This document shows positions 30,110 through 43,209 of a stretch of 64,000 bases of DNA, piece after piece. Position 1 is the stretch's first letter. Each line of letters opens with the position of its first letter. The stretch is from Solea solea (taxonomy: Eukaryota > Chordata > Actinopteri > Pleuronectiformes > Soleidae): positions 27,236,822 through 27,300,821 of the forward strand of contig NC_081142.1 in NCBI RefSeq assembly GCF_958295425.1. Reading direction: 5' to 3'. Under the pieces are notes generated by a model, which saw nothing but the letters and a program-made list of their open reading frames with translations, searched no databases and was not told the DNA's origin. Both the position numbers and the translations under genes were made by a program.

Positions 30110-30265
30110 TGCCACATCTTTAGGGACCTGGAAATCATTACTGGCTGAGGCCCGACTCGGCTACTAATTGGATGCGTTGGGCCTTATCAACTGAGGATTT
30201 TCCGAGACCTTTGACAGATACCAATTCGAAAATCATTGTTCAGTTGTCAATTTAAGAGACCGTTA
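30110..30265. promoter_or_regulatory. candidate conserved non-coding element
   Basis: Unique block with ACTAATTGG, TTTGACAGAT (MEIS/TGIF-like TGACAG), CCAATTCGAAAATCATTGTT (SOX-like ATTGTT) and CAATTTAAG. Dense homeodomain-type cores without repeat content are typical of enhancers near developmental genes; conservation itself is not tested. Confidence 0.3.
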
Positions 30266-31236
30266 AAAGAGCTTGTTTTAATTTTAATTGGAACTTCCTC
30301 CCTGCCTTTGCGGTGAGCTGCAAGGATTAAAAATGAGCTCAGGGTGTGAATGTGTGAATGTGAGTGTGTGTGTGTGGAAGGTAAGCTCTGCGGGTCAAAT
30401 TGACGGGTAACAGTTCTGACCGGCGTATGAATGAAGATGCACACACACACACACACTTAGTTTACAAGAGGCTCACAGCTTTCCTGGGAGTCCGTAATCA
30501 ACATCACATAAGTCGAAATCTGAGCTGCAAAGCTCCCAATTAAGTAAAAACCGCATCCGCTTAACATGTTTGTTGGTCGAGTGTAGAGGGACCATCATCG
30601 ATCACCCCCAGTAAACTGGGCGGCTGATAGTGTGCTACACCCTCACATATTTATTTATGTGCAGCAGCACTCTCTTTCAATGACCCTGAGCTGCAGCACT
30701 ACACAGTGTCCTGGCTTTAATAAGGCCCAGGAAGCCTCTGCTCAGACTGTGTTTATGCAGCTACACAGTGGCGGTTCTAGCTTATACAGTGCCCTGGGCG
30801 AGCTCCCGCCTCCTGTCCCCCCCACACACACAAAAAAGTGTTTCCACTGTTGAGCTAAGTATTAAAATGTGTGCTCTTACACTGATGCATGAGCAGAAAG
30901 AAACTTGACATCTGTTTTTCCTCCCAGTATCCAGTCCCTGATCCACCAACATCAAGCTAATTGGACGTATACACAGAAAAAGAGTCTGGTATATTCGCTT
31001 TAGCTGATATTATCTGTTATTATCTTTCCTTAGCCCTTGCTTTTTTTATTCAGTCTCTGTTTCTATGATTGTATAATTGTGTAGTTATTCAAATAAAAAT
31101 GTATATAAAGAAAAGTTTTACATTGCTTTACTGTTGGTATGTTTCTGTAGCGGCGTTACAGCGCCACGTACAGGCCTGGCATATGTATTACGACATCCAG
31201 TGTTGTTCTGGTTTTGTGTATAAAATTGAGACATTT

Positions 31237-31305
31237 CATTGCCGTGAAGCAGCTTTGAGTGGTCACCAAGATGAGAATCATGCTTTATAAATACAGACCA
31301 TTTAC
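31237..31305 (+). mobile_element. SINE 3'-end fragment
   Basis: AAGCAGCTTTGAGTGGTCAC...TTTATAAATACAGACCATTTAC matches the tails of the longer copies at 37593-37780 and 57160-57345. Confidence 0.6.
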
Positions 31306-31373
31306 GTGGGGTGGTCCTTTTTTCGGTTTTTGGTTTTTGTAATCAAACTATGTATACATAAATATACAAAAAA

Positions 31374-31381
31374 TGTATATA

Positions 31382-31432
<51 letters not shown>

Positions 31433-31433
31433 C
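31374..31433 (+). repeat. (TA)n microsatellite
   Basis: TA alternation with TATG and TACA interruptions. Confidence 0.95.
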
Positions 31434-31901
31434 GTTTGATTTAAAAAACATGTTTTTGTTTTATTGAATTTAATTTTATTTTTGAGTAAATAGAGCTGTC
31501 ATTTGAAAATAAACCCGGCATTAATGTTAATTCTACTTTCCAGTTTTTGCAGCAGAGCATCAGAGTGGCAGAGTATAACTGTTCAGAAGGTAATAAGTGT
31601 CTAATTAAGGATGAGACAGTGGGGAAATTGCCAAGGTGCTGTAGGAGTTGTATGTTTTTTTTAATTCCTCTCTCCTGCTTTCTGGGAGTCGACGCAGTGT
31701 TTGCCGGCTGTTTTACTCGCTGTCAGAAAGGATTTGAGGCGAGGAGCCATCTAAGCATGCGTACGAGGGGATTCATTTGACCTCATTATACATCAATAAA
31801 GATGGAAGCCGGTTTACTAAATATCACCATGCTGCCCGCACTTCACGTCAGATCATGCAGGAGAGTGTTAAAAAAGATGATTCCAGAAACGTCTGCTGAG
31901 G

Positions 31902-31957
31902 AGGGAGGGAAAAAGGGAGCGAGGGAGCGAGGGAGGGAAGGGAGGAGGGGAGGGGGA
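31902..31957 (+). other. purine-only G-rich tract (quadruplex/H-DNA potential)
   Basis: Almost pure purine with a dozen GGG or longer runs separated by short A/GA/GCGA spacers. Only single C residues interrupt. Confidence 0.7.
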
Positions 31958-32610
31958 GACCCTGACTAGCCAGGAGGGATTCTGACAAGCACAGGAAGAA
32001 AAAAAGCAGAAACGCAAAGCCCTGTTTAAGAGCAGAGCGAGTGAAGAAAAAAGATTTATGCTTTTAATTAATGGCAATTAAACCGTGCCTGTTGGGCTGG
32101 CCTATGGCGATTGTTCTCAGTAAAAAGGAGGCCGAGCTGGTGACAAGCATTTGAATCCACTAAGTTCTACCAGGGGAGCTGACACTGCAGGCATCAAACC
32201 TAAACTAAATCAATAAAAGAATTAAACTTTTATAAATCGCATTTTGACAAGTATCAGATAACGCTAAGCTTTGATATTACGAATTCCTCCGAGGTGATGC
32301 AAACAAGGAGAGGCACACTTAGAGATCCAAACAATCAAAGGGTCTCGTTAGCGCGCTGCTGTCAGATACGGCAGTGCTATTAATTACTACAAATTAATGT
32401 GACTCACTCCACCTCTGCTCATTGGAATGATAATCAAGCTCAGGCACAGCGCACAGAGGGGGGAGGAACATATGCAACCCTGCCAAAAATAATAATAAGG
32501 ACGCAAACCAACAGACACAGTCTTCTATGGCTGTGTTTACAAGCTCCAAAATGCTGGTTGCTGATTTTATCCTGCAGCCACACACACACACAAACATGTA
32601 CATGCACACG

Positions 32611-32646
32611 ATGCATATGCAAATCGGTGCTGATTTGCATATGCAT
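32611..32646. promoter_or_regulatory. inverted pair of perfect octamer (POU) sites
   Basis: ATGCATATGCAAATC at 32611-32625 and its exact reverse complement at 32632-32646, separated by GGTGCT. Each arm holds ATGCAAAT, the POU-domain octamer. Nearby sequence is rich in TACATGTA words, so a simple-sequence origin is possible. Confidence 0.55.
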
Positions 32647-32987
32647 GTACATACATGTACATAATGCATTTCTTCATTTGCTTTTTCAATGAACCTCTAT
32701 ATCGCTCTATCTCTATCAGCTACTCTTCTTAGGAGCCTGCTTTGACAGCCAAATCAAAGCCTTATAGCTAACCTTAATCTTAATAATAAACAGTGAGTAC
32801 CTAAACTAAAGTATAACCTAACCACAAGACACACTGTAAACTCTCAGCCTCAAATATAACTGTCAAATCTTATTTATGTAGCACTAATGGCGCTTTATAA
32901 TAATCAGCAAGTGAGTTGATTCATCATCAACAATTAATTATAAAAACACAAAAGCGCCTTTTTTTCATTAAGTCAGGCTGCTGAGAG

Positions 32988-33000
32988 TGCCCTCTAGTGG
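32988..33000 (-). promoter_or_regulatory. CTCF-like motif
   Basis: Minus-strand CCACTAGAGGGCA matches the CTCF core. Confidence 0.4.
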
Positions 33001-33151
33001 ATACACAGATATTACATAGCCAACCTAAAGAATCACGCTGTGTTTGTTTTCATCCAGAGGAGTTTTGTCACGAGTGAAGTGTTTTACTTTAGTTATTTCC
33101 CTGCACTATAACATCTTACTCTGCTAATTGTGTTGGTACGTTATCTGATGT

Positions 33152-33165
33152 GCACCCCCTGCTGG
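33152..33165 (-). promoter_or_regulatory. CTCF-like motif
   Basis: Minus-strand CCAGCAGGGGGTGC matches the CTCF core, same orientation as the motif 165 bp away. Teleost repeats often carry CCCCCTGCTGG, so this could be repeat-derived. Confidence 0.4.
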
Positions 33166-33350
33166 TTGCTGCAATGTCAACACGTCATCACGACATTGGT
33201 TTGGGACCAAAAATGTGTCTTCACACATAGTAATAAAGACAATTTACACAAACACAGTCATACGATGGAAAAACAGTTAAACTGAGCAATATGTGTTCAG
33301 ACAATAGTAGGTGTGACACGTACTGTCTTGATGCAGAGAGAAAACAACAA

Positions 33351-33373
33351 TGTGTGTGTGTGTGTGTGTGTGT
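33351..33373 (+). repeat. (TG)n microsatellite
   Basis: About 11 TG units. Confidence 0.9.
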
Positions 33374-33564
33374 TCAAAGCTGCTGGCCTCTCAAATGTCC
33401 TGTCACTTAAATCACTGTTCATATCTGCACATCACAAATCCAGAAATGCATCCAGGATCACAGTGACATCATGCTCCCGAGCGCCAAACAAGCGCTGCCT
33501 AAATTGAGACTGAAAGCGTGGTAATTACCCCCCCACCACCACCACAACCCCCCCCACACTAAAT

Positions 33565-33760
33565 TGTTTACCATGAGACCTATCCAGCTGCCTGCTCGCG
33601 CCGCTTACTCGCCCAATTTTTCATCCTCAACATCCAGATCCTTAATGGCGTTGGGCGGACGGTGTAACGCGAGCGCCGCAGCTCATAGGCCCCGTCTAAT
33701 TTCCTCGCTGGCGATGTTTTATTCATTATTATTTCAATGCATTCTCAGCTTTGAACTTGC
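33565..33760. promoter_or_regulatory. candidate conserved non-coding element, CpG-rich
   Basis: Unique block with CTCGCGCCGC, GGGCGGACGGTGTAACGCGAGCGCCGC and a TCTAATTT core; stands out against its AT-rich surroundings. Frames through it show no domain. Confidence 0.3.
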
Positions 33761-34137
33761 AAATTCTATCAGTATACTTAAGTTTACACACATAATACAA
33801 AATGTAAGATTCCATGTTTCCCCTACAAGACACACAACCGCTCTGAGGGATAATCCATTTTTTTTTCTTTTACAGGAGCTGGAAATGTAAATTTAATGGC
33901 ACAGATAAATGGAGAGTGAACATTTATGAGTGGGAATTATTTTAATAAGATGCCCAGCCAAGCATTTGAAAGGACACACACACACACACACGCACAGAAA
34001 AGAGGAGCTAATGAACTGAGCTGGAAATATCTTCATCCTTTATTGGCAGGTGAGTGTTGTCAGTGTGAACGAGCACCAGCTGGCCTGCATGTGTTTGCCC
34101 TTGTTGATGCCGTGACTTTTAAAAAGTGAAGCCTACC

Positions 34138-34158
34138 ACCGCCGCCGCCGCCGCCGCC
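34138..34158 (+). repeat. (CCG)7 microsatellite
   Basis: Pure trinucleotide run followed 45 bp later by several CCCCCC tracts. Confidence 0.9.
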
Positions 34159-34748
34159 TCATTCCCTTGATAAATTTGTCCCAGGCTCCACCTGGATGTA
34201 CCGACCCCCCGTGACCCCCCAGCCGGATCAGTGCGACCCCCGAGGACCTGGAATGGTGACCTGACGGTGACTTAGCTTGTGTTATTAGCTACTGTTTGTG
34301 GGTGCATTCATGCTCTGTAGAGCTGTGGAGGAAAAGGGTGGTCGGGTGGGGGGGGGGGGGATTTAACAGAGTATAAAAAAATGTGCAGCCTGTCTTGGTC
34401 CCAGCGGTCGAGAAGATATAACCTCACTTGTCTCCAAAGAAGGAAGTTACAGAAAAAGGAAAAAAGGACTTCAGACTTAATTTTTATGCGATTCTCACTC
34501 TCTGATCTCAAGTTAAAAGACAAGGTCGACACTCTTAAGAGCGCACTCCACTCCTTTGTGCATAATGTGCCTAAAATTCAGGTCATCTCTTGTATTTTTA
34601 ATTCTTTTTTTTTTTTTTGACAAAGTAACTCCACCTTTATGAGGAAGTATGTGAAACAGAAGGCGTCTGCTCGTGCACACCTACTCCCATTTTGTCATGG
34701 AGGTAATGAAATGGGCTGCAATACAAATGGAATACACCATTGCCTACG

Positions 34749-34874
<126 letters not shown>

Positions 34875-35814
34875 CGTGTGTGTGTATGGCAAGGTCAAAC
34901 TGAAGTTGTAGAGAAATAATTCCATTATACTGTTGTTGTAAAACAACATATCTAATGATGGCCCAAGACTTCAGTACTGTATATAATAATCAGACTTTAA
35001 GGTAATACTTTACATTACAGTCCAAGTACAAAATGGTAATAGTATGGTAATAACTTTCCAATTGAGAGGTAACATTATAGGTAGTATTATTTTCACAAAC
35101 TCATACACTGATTGTACCCGGTTTGGAAATCATTGTTACCAAGCATGGATATTACAACATAGTATTACTGTAATATTATCTCCTTAATGCCACACTCTTA
35201 TTACAAAACTTGCATTAGGAAATAAAATGTTCTCACCATAATATCACCTCCCTTCTTAAAGGTTATTAGTATATCGTATACTGACTTTACCGATCAGAGT
35301 TTATTTACATCATCCATACAAACACATGCAATTAAAATATATAATAGATGCAGCAGAAGAAATGCCATCATAAATCTTAACAATCAGCTATGAGGGAAAC
35401 ACTGGGGACTAATAAACGAACAGAAAACAAAATGAATTCATATATAAATAATAACAATGCAGTACATTGAATGAAGATCTTAGTGATGAGGTGAAACTGA
35501 CAAGACTATAAGAGTAGACACAAGAAGGAAACAAAGAATTGATGAAGACTTCTAGAGCTAAAAGTACAAGCAAAGAATGATAAAATAAAGAATGTATCTC
35601 GTTATGTGAAACCTCCTCCTTTAGTTTTAATTCGTAGCATTTATATGCAGTTAGACCTCATTATGATAATTTGATATTTTGGACTGGATAGCTAGAGGCA
35701 GGATTATAAGAGAGGGCGGTTTTAGAATGTTAATGTCCGCCTTTGAAACTAATGCATGTATTTATTGATTTTCAGTCCTAAATCTATCCTCCTTAAGTTG
35801 TCATGGTTTAGTTA

Positions 35815-35843
35815 GAGGAGGAGGAGGAGGAGGAGGAGGAGGG
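35815..35843 (+). repeat. (GGA)n microsatellite
   Basis: About nine GGA units within a longer purine tract. Confidence 0.9.
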
Positions 35844-36229
35844 GAAAGAGAGACGTCGAGATGGAGAGAAAAGAGAGGAGGGTGTCTTCTTTTTTCTTAA
35901 AAGAAAAAAAAAGAGAGACAACAATGAAGTGGTCAGGGCATGAACTGGAGAATGCAAACGCTGCAAAATCGTTAACACGGAATCCAAGTGTTAACGCCTC
36001 ATCTTTCTCTTCTCCAGTGTCACATTTCACAGATGTAGCATTAGCGGTGAGCGAAAGGCGGGAGGTGAAAAAAAACAAAACAGGAGAGAATCTGAGAGAC
36101 AGATTAATGCCTCGCTGGTACTTCAGTGTATCAGGACGAGGATTACGGCGGTAACAGCTGTGCCCACGAGTCCCTTGACTGAGAAGAATTACAAGTATTA
36201 TCACCTACATCATTAAAGTAGGGTTCATA

Positions 36230-36480
36230 GACGTGGAATGGCTTCAATCAATTCATCCCCAGATAACACCGAGCCAGCTGGACCCCCTGTGTGAGAACTT
36301 GACTTAATTGGCCAATAAGTGGCGGGGAAGGGTGCACGCTATTTGATGAAATTACAGCGCCCCGGCAAAGGGATTACAATTTTCGGATGAGTGCAGAGGG
36401 AGGCGGGCAGTGGCAGCGGTGGTGGCCGCGGTGGAGGGAGGCCGACCGGGGGTCAGCGCGACCGTTAGCACGGGCCTAAA
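36230..36480. promoter_or_regulatory. candidate conserved non-coding element
   Basis: Unique block with TTAATTGGCCAATAAG (CCAAT both ways), GGATTACAAT at 36371 (OTX/CRX-type GGATTA) and a GC-rich 3' half. OTX-type sites would suit a gene used in diencephalon and retina, an inference only. Confidence 0.3.
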
Positions 36481-37592
36481 CCAGCCTATCTGTGGCTAAG
36501 TGTGAGGCCAGTGAAAAAAATGGTGGCCCACTTGGCACCAGGGGAAGCAGAGGAAGGAGGAGGTATCCAGGTCAGCCTTTTGCTTGGGGAAATATACTCA
36601 TTCATCATCCCCCGCCCCTGGCCTCATTTCTGGCTGGTGATACTTGTAAACTAATAACTTCCTTGTGCTATTTAGTTTGCATTGTTATGTTGTAAATTCT
36701 GTGCGTCTTTTTCGACTTGTTTTTTTCACAGAGGAAGAGCTTATAGTTGGAATGTTAATGATTTACTGTTAGTGGGTAAATTGCAGCTAAGAATGTAATG
36801 GTTCTTTGTGTAACATTCAGTAAGAAATTGAACACACTAGCCATATGTATGTGAATAATCGCTTGAAAATTCAAATCTACTGGTTTGCGTTATAATGCAT
36901 TAAGATGCTCGACGCTGCCCTCTGCAGTTGAAATTTTCTTCATCCCAGTTCAAAGGTCTTCATCGCAGTTGAGCTCGAAGCTGTTGACAGTGACAGTGTT
37001 TCATTGTGTATGTCACTGCTCCAGACCTCACATGCTGTGGAATTAAGCTGTGACTCAGTATGTTGTGCTACTCCTCGGAGATCACCACAAATCAATAATG
37101 CATCGTTTAAATTGACTTAATTCTTTAAATGAAGTCACTTTAAAGACGGGAGTAGATGCACATTTCACCTTTGACTTGCCGGGCGACGTGGATCAGGCTA
37201 AAACTGTGACACAAACACCTTTAAAGACATGACATTTGTCTCACTTTTCAACTAATATGATGCTATGTTAGAAAAGCCAGGAGGTGCACATCCTCAGCGG
37301 GCTTTGTTAGCCTGGGTCTGGAAAGGCTTTAGTCATCCACCATTTCCAAGAGGCGTGAATACGCAACTGAATGGGCCAATGATCCAGACGACGTATGTAG
37401 AGCGACAGAAAACATGTCAACAAACACGCTTGCTTTAAGTTGCTTAAAATTGAAAGACGGCTGCTCTTTGCTGGCCACCATGTCGGATGAATACAAAAGC
37501 TGCTGGACATCGCTTCTCTGGTGAAGGATGCGTGAGTAAGGCACCTTACATGCTGGAATGAAGGAAATCTTTTGTAAACAACCCACAATTTT

Positions 37593-37780
37593 GGGGCTCA
37601 GTGTTAGAGTGAGCCATATTTCAACTGTGCGTTTGATTCCCAGCTCCACTTGTCTACATGCCGATGTGTCCTTGGGCAAGACACTTACATGTATGTATGT
37701 ATGAAAGCTGTAGTGTAAAGCAGCTTTGAGTAGTCATCAAGACTAAAAGAGTGCTTTATAAATACAGAACATTTACATTT
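37593..37780 (+). mobile_element. tRNA-derived SINE copy
   Basis: Head GGGCTCAGTGTTAGAGTGAG resembles an A box and GTTTGATTCC (37631-37640) a B box. A middle with TGTCCTTGGGCAAGACACTTA and a tail ending TTTATAAATACAGAACATTTAC follow. These are typical of an abundant teleost SINE. A TGTATGTATG run interrupts the middle. It is decayed and not a tRNA gene. Confidence 0.7.
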
Positions 37781-38179
37781 CCCAAGTTAGCCAGGAAATA
37801 ACTGTGTATTCCAGAGAGAGTGTTTTCTGTCTCCTGATGTAACAATATTCTTGTTTGTAATTCAATACAAGAATGTCATAGCTAACATGAGAAAAAGGCA
37901 TGTTCTCTCATAAATGGAAGACACTTACAACTGTAGGTTAAAGTGACAAAGATAAATAACCACAAGTATATTTTTGTCCTGGAAGTCAAGGTTTTAGATG
38001 CTTCAATATTAGCAGCGCACACAAGAACAGCATTCAGCTGCTGGTTTGGCTGATTATTCAAATGTTTAATTAGCATTCAGATGTACGGTTAGGCTCTCGT
38101 GGCCCTAATGCATACACAACTAAATCTGCTCCAGTAACCATAAAACCAGCCAGGGAAAAAATATCAGAGAGATAACAGG

Positions 38180-38660
38180 AATTTAAATTAGTTAAAATGC
38201 CAACGCCTCGCTGAAATTACCGCTTTGCAATATTCATGGCTGGAATGGCCTGGTTGAAAGGCATTTCCATTATCATTATTCCTAAGTAGAGTACGATTTA
38301 GTCATCAGTGGCCGACTCTGTGCTTTCCAGAGGTGGGGAGGGATTCACCTCTATGGGACATCAGGGTAAAGAGGCTCTAATTAGCACTGGGGCCCTGAAA
38401 GGCAATAGAATATCTAAACATGAGCTGGACTCGACCCATGTTTACAAAATGGGGATTCATGATGCAATTCCAGCATGTGTTTGTGTGTGCAGGAGCAGAA
38501 GGAGACGGAGAGCGCCGCGTCTCCGCAGCCATTTCTCAAGATAATTTCCTCGCCGCGGAGCGTGTTTGTCATCGCCGTGCACATTAATTGTAGCTTTGCC
38601 GCGGCAAAATGAGGGGCCCTCCAGGGGGTCCTGCACGCATGTACTGTAACTACTGGACAG
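38180..38660. promoter_or_regulatory. candidate conserved non-coding elements (two adjoining blocks)
   Basis: First block: CTGAAATTACCGCTTTGCAA, then ATGGCTGGAATGGCC and a (CATTAT)-type end. Second block from 38500: two CCGCGG sites flank GTGCACATTAATTGTAGC. Both are unique, with CpGs retained and no repeat signature. Confidence 0.3.
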
Positions 38661-39519
38661 AATTAGACTCCACAGTCCTACTGCTATTCATAATGCCATT
38701 AATATAAAGGCAATTAAATGAGTTTTTAACCTCCAACCTCGTTCTGTTATTAATGAACCAGTCGTGGAAACAAAAACCACCCGAGATGATGCCGGTAATT
38801 AACTTTGGTCTGAAAATGAAAGCCTGCTGAATGAGTTGCTGGGGTTTCCTCACCCAGAGGGAGATGATGTGTTTTAATTTCATCACATGATGTCATACCA
38901 GGAGGGTTAATTAGATGTTTTGGTTTTTTTCCTTCGTCCGTCACCAGGCTTGGCCAGTGATGTGCTGGCATCTTCAAACACCGCACCCCCCCCCGGCCCC
39001 CGCCCCAAAACCCACTCCCGTCAAACTGTCAAACTGGTCGTTAGTAACCAACACTGCTTCACTTTGAAATACAAAAAAAAAGATAAAATGAAACAGTATG
39101 ATATGGATGATTAAAAAAGGACAGAGGTGTGTGTCTGTAGGTCATGTGTTTCAATACGCTCATTATGGCCTTTTTACAGTTGGAATTATGTAAGTAATTG
39201 TGCTTCTATCAGCAGAGGAAATCCTGATTCTTCAAACTAACTTAACATAAAGCTCACCTAATAAAATCCACACCTGCATAATCTGTGGCTTTATATACAA
39301 TCTATGCTACTGTGTGTATAAATGACATTGAAGTGCAACTGTTATATTTCTAGTTTTTTTTCTCTCCATTGACACCGAGTGCTTGCTCATTGTGTGAATT
39401 GTTGGTTTCTCTTCTCTCTATCATATTGTAAAGGTGTCTTTCTTACTATATACAGTACTTTGAGATAATTTGGCACAACCGGGATAAAATCCTCACAGCC
39501 TTGGCCATTATTTCCACAC

Positions 39520-39905
39520 GTGAAATCCGATTTTGAAGCCTCAAGATCCATGATTTGACCACCATCTTGTCAGTTTTTGCAACTAGAAGATCACAATGTC
39601 AACCAGGCTCCCATGTGTTGTGGTTTATCTTCTATTTTCCTCTAAATGGAAACAGGATTTACTTAATCAATATTGTGTTCTATTGACAAAGAGCCTATTG
39701 ATTGAGACCATTCACTCCTCAGAAAACATTTTTTTCACATTGTAAATGAAGTTATTCATTATAAATCAGGTGAGAATTCGAAACACATTTTCCCAAAGAC
39801 TTCCATTCAAACTGAGTTATTTTTGAAACCAACTGCTATTTTTGGCCACACTCCTTGGGCTTCACTTTTTAACCTGGAGGCCTACATCCAGTTTTATAAA
39901 CAGTG
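39520..39905 (+). repeat. decayed dispersed repeat, copy 1
   Basis: Shares word order with the copy at 44575-44900: CTATTGATTGAGACCATT, GTGAGAA, CACATTTTCC, ACTTC, then GGCTTCACTTTTTAACCTGGAGG. The pattern recalls a common teleost interspersed repeat. Identity is low and boundaries are approximate. Confidence 0.5.
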
Positions 39906-42900
39906 AGAACCAAGATGAATGTTGCTGTTTCAGCTGCAGTGATTCATTTGAAGAAAACTTGCAGGACGACAGCATCACAAAAACCCATTTGACCAGGAGC
40001 AGAGAGTGAAGAAGAAGCAGCAGAAGCAGAGGGAGAGAAGGCAGGTTTTCCTTCTCTATCCCTCCCTGCTCCCTAGACGGTGTGGGTGAAGGTCAGAGGT
40101 CACTGTCACTGTGTACCCAGTTCTGCAAACAGCTCATTAGTGAGTCGGCAGACTCACCACAGACGGCACTCCAGGGAGCGGGGTCACGCTGGTACCTGCT
40201 CCACGCCCCGTTTGTTTAGAGGTCTCTTTAGGGACCGCTTCATTCTCCCTGTCTTCTGCTTCATGTTTAATTAATAATTAACTCATGTCAACCGCTTGTT
40301 TACCCACATGGGGCAAACAGGAAAAGGGATGAAAATGCTGCGATGTCACGACAAAGATAATTCACATTTATGGTGCGCTCGGTCGCCGGGTCCCTTTCGC
40401 TCGTGTAATTACTGCACTCGAGTACCAAAACGTCTAATTCACGGAGCCCACAGAAAATACTTTTAGTGTTTTATTGACAACCATAAACAGGAGCAAAACA
40501 CATAAAACAACTTTTTCATTCAAGGTCAAAATTCCTTATTATCAAGGAAAAGACATAAAAGCCTCTTTCACACTGAAATGAGCAAGTATACCCAGGATCT
40601 TTTAACCGGGGTGAAACCCGTGGTTGCTCTGCACTATGGTGTTTTCCAACAACAACAACAACTCATTGTAGTTCAGTGACAATGTTACTGTCTTAACTAA
40701 TGAGTGTCCTTTACCTTTTTTGCCTCATTCAAACTCAACTGTGAGTAAACAATCCTTTTCTGGGGAAATTTCTTCCTTCCTTTGCAGAACAATAATAGTA
40801 AGAATGTCCTCAACAATCCAAACTTTGTCATTTTTTTAATTTACAAAATTGGCAGAAAAATAGAAGAGAGTGTCCACAGCAAAATGCTGACTCAGCATTA
40901 TAATTAATTGGGAATGCTGACTAAGAAGTGGTTAAATTAAAATAATAATATAATAATAATAATTTGTTTCAAGTTGTAAAATGTATGATAGAATGTACGA
41001 AGGATGAATGCACGTCTTACAGCCACGTCCCACCATTGTATTTATTCACTCTGAATACAATGTGGATTTATTGTAACCAATCAAGTCACACAATGTAAAT
41101 ATTCAAACGCCGCTAGCTAACCAATCAAATCACACTTTAGCATTTAGCTACAGACCCAAAACAGAGCTCTCAGACAAGGTCGTTCTCCCAGTTGCCGATG
41201 ACTTTTTGTCAAAGTGCATCCAACGACATCGCCGACATCACATCACCATCACTTTAGCAACATTAGCAACTCTTGCTATGTCGTCAAGCCATGACCGACA
41301 GCGCTCTGCAAACCTTCCATAGCCACCAAGTGTAGGTCTCACCCTATGTCGAGCATTAACGCGGTGTGTAAGTGTGAGGTCATTTGCTTTGTGCTGAAGA
41401 TAACGGCAGAATTTGCCTCACTGCCAATAAATGCCCCAGACAAAGAAGAAATGAGCATGTTCACTTGGGTCTTGATTTCCAACCAAATGCCACTAAAAAC
41501 CTGTGTGCATTAAAGACATTCCTACTGTTTTAAAACCTGTTAAAATAGAACAAAAAAATAAAATGAAACAGGTTTCTGACCAGTAAGAACATGCGTCACA
41601 TGCGTCACATGCCCAGTGGGCGCTGCAGCTGGAGGTGAACCATTTTCAAATTATTCTCACTGGTACCACTCACACTTTTGTTCTCTGCACGGCTTGGAAA
41701 AAAAGAGAAGTGTGATATTTCTCAAGTCCTTGGACTGCTAACTAAGCTGTCAAATGGGTAAACTACGCTCCATCGCGCTGACAACAATCTGCAAATGAGC
41801 TACAAGTAATTTGCTGTGATTATCTGGCAAATCACTCAAGTTGTTGTTATTTTTCTTTCCTTCCAAACAGCTCATGTGTGACAGGAGGACAGAACGGCAA
41901 CTCATCATCTCTGCGCCTCATTTGGTTTGTTTTTAAATAAGTGTTTTTTTTTCTATTCAGGCGATCATGACAATTACTGGTGAAATGAAGAGTGACGGGG
42001 TCAGAGCCTGTTGTCTTTATTACAGTTGTCTCCGATCACAGGAGGCACGGTGGTGGCGGCAGCACCCGGACTTGACAGTGAATAAATCTGTCTGTCTGAG
42101 GGTCAACAGAAGTGAAGAGGTTCCTCGACCCCTTGACCCCCAGGTCTGATTTGACAACTCTATCTATAGACCATCGAGTCCCTGACAAAGGCAGCGCTGA
42201 CAGAAAGAAAGAGAGGAAATAAAAGAGCAGGCTGCTCTTCTCGTGAACCTGAGCCATAAATTGTCTGTGAGGATAACTGCGCGGTTAAATGTCACTTCTA
42301 TAATTATCCGCTCAGTTCAGTTTATCGCCAGCTTCAAGGTCCAAATAATAATAATAAAAACATACATAAATATGAGAAAAGATTACAAAACACAACAGTA
42401 ACCATTGTTACCACATATATACTGTAACCTGGCATTTTGCAGCAGAAAAACAGTAACATTCAGTTCATGTTGATGTTCATTCAATAGATTTCTTATAAGG
42501 TTTTGAGCAGGTGCAAAGGCCCTATTGTTTTTCCTTCAATTATATTATACATGTATCCTGTTGCTCATATGATGGCATTTTAAAAGGAGTTAAGATTAGT
42601 GAAATGTATATTTTACATCATATATTAAATAAAGCAGTAAGAAACAGAGGGAAATAACAGAGTACATTTACCTGTAAATTCATACTGAGCTTTTACTTCA
42701 CAAAATATTTACATTTTACTCTGCATTAAACTACATTTCTTGACATTAAGCTAGATTTAAAGAGTATATTAGCATTAAAATGATCTATTTCTACTACAAC
42801 CACTAATAATACTAATAATAATTGTAAAAAATAATGACATAATAAGTGCAATTTAATATTGCTGCAGAATGATGAAAACTTTCCTTAGATTGTGTTGTTT

Positions 42901-43209
42901 CTTTTTTTTTACGAGTGATGGATTTTCTATACTAGTACTTAATGCTCACTTTATTAGGTACACATACACAGTTGAATCGCAGGGTACGATATGGCAAACA
43001 TTAATTAATAATATTATCACAATACATGGAATATGTGAAACTGAATTAGAGTTATTCTTTTCACCTCTGTCCACCACGACCAGTTTGACCATCCTGCTGT
43101 CAACGTCCTCATTGGCCAGTTAACCTCTGTCCAGAGCGCTGGATTATTATGCTTGTGAGCGTAACACTTCAGTAAAGTCTGAATGAAATCCTCCCAAGTT
43201 TGGCACAAA

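Larger units (their letters stand above)
37781..43200. other. gene desert, mostly unique DNA
   Basis: No coding region is supported. 40900-40970 has short AAT runs; 41587-41612 holds two tandem copies of ATGCGTCAC. Apart from the listed repeats and candidate elements, nothing specific is visible. Confidence 0.55.
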
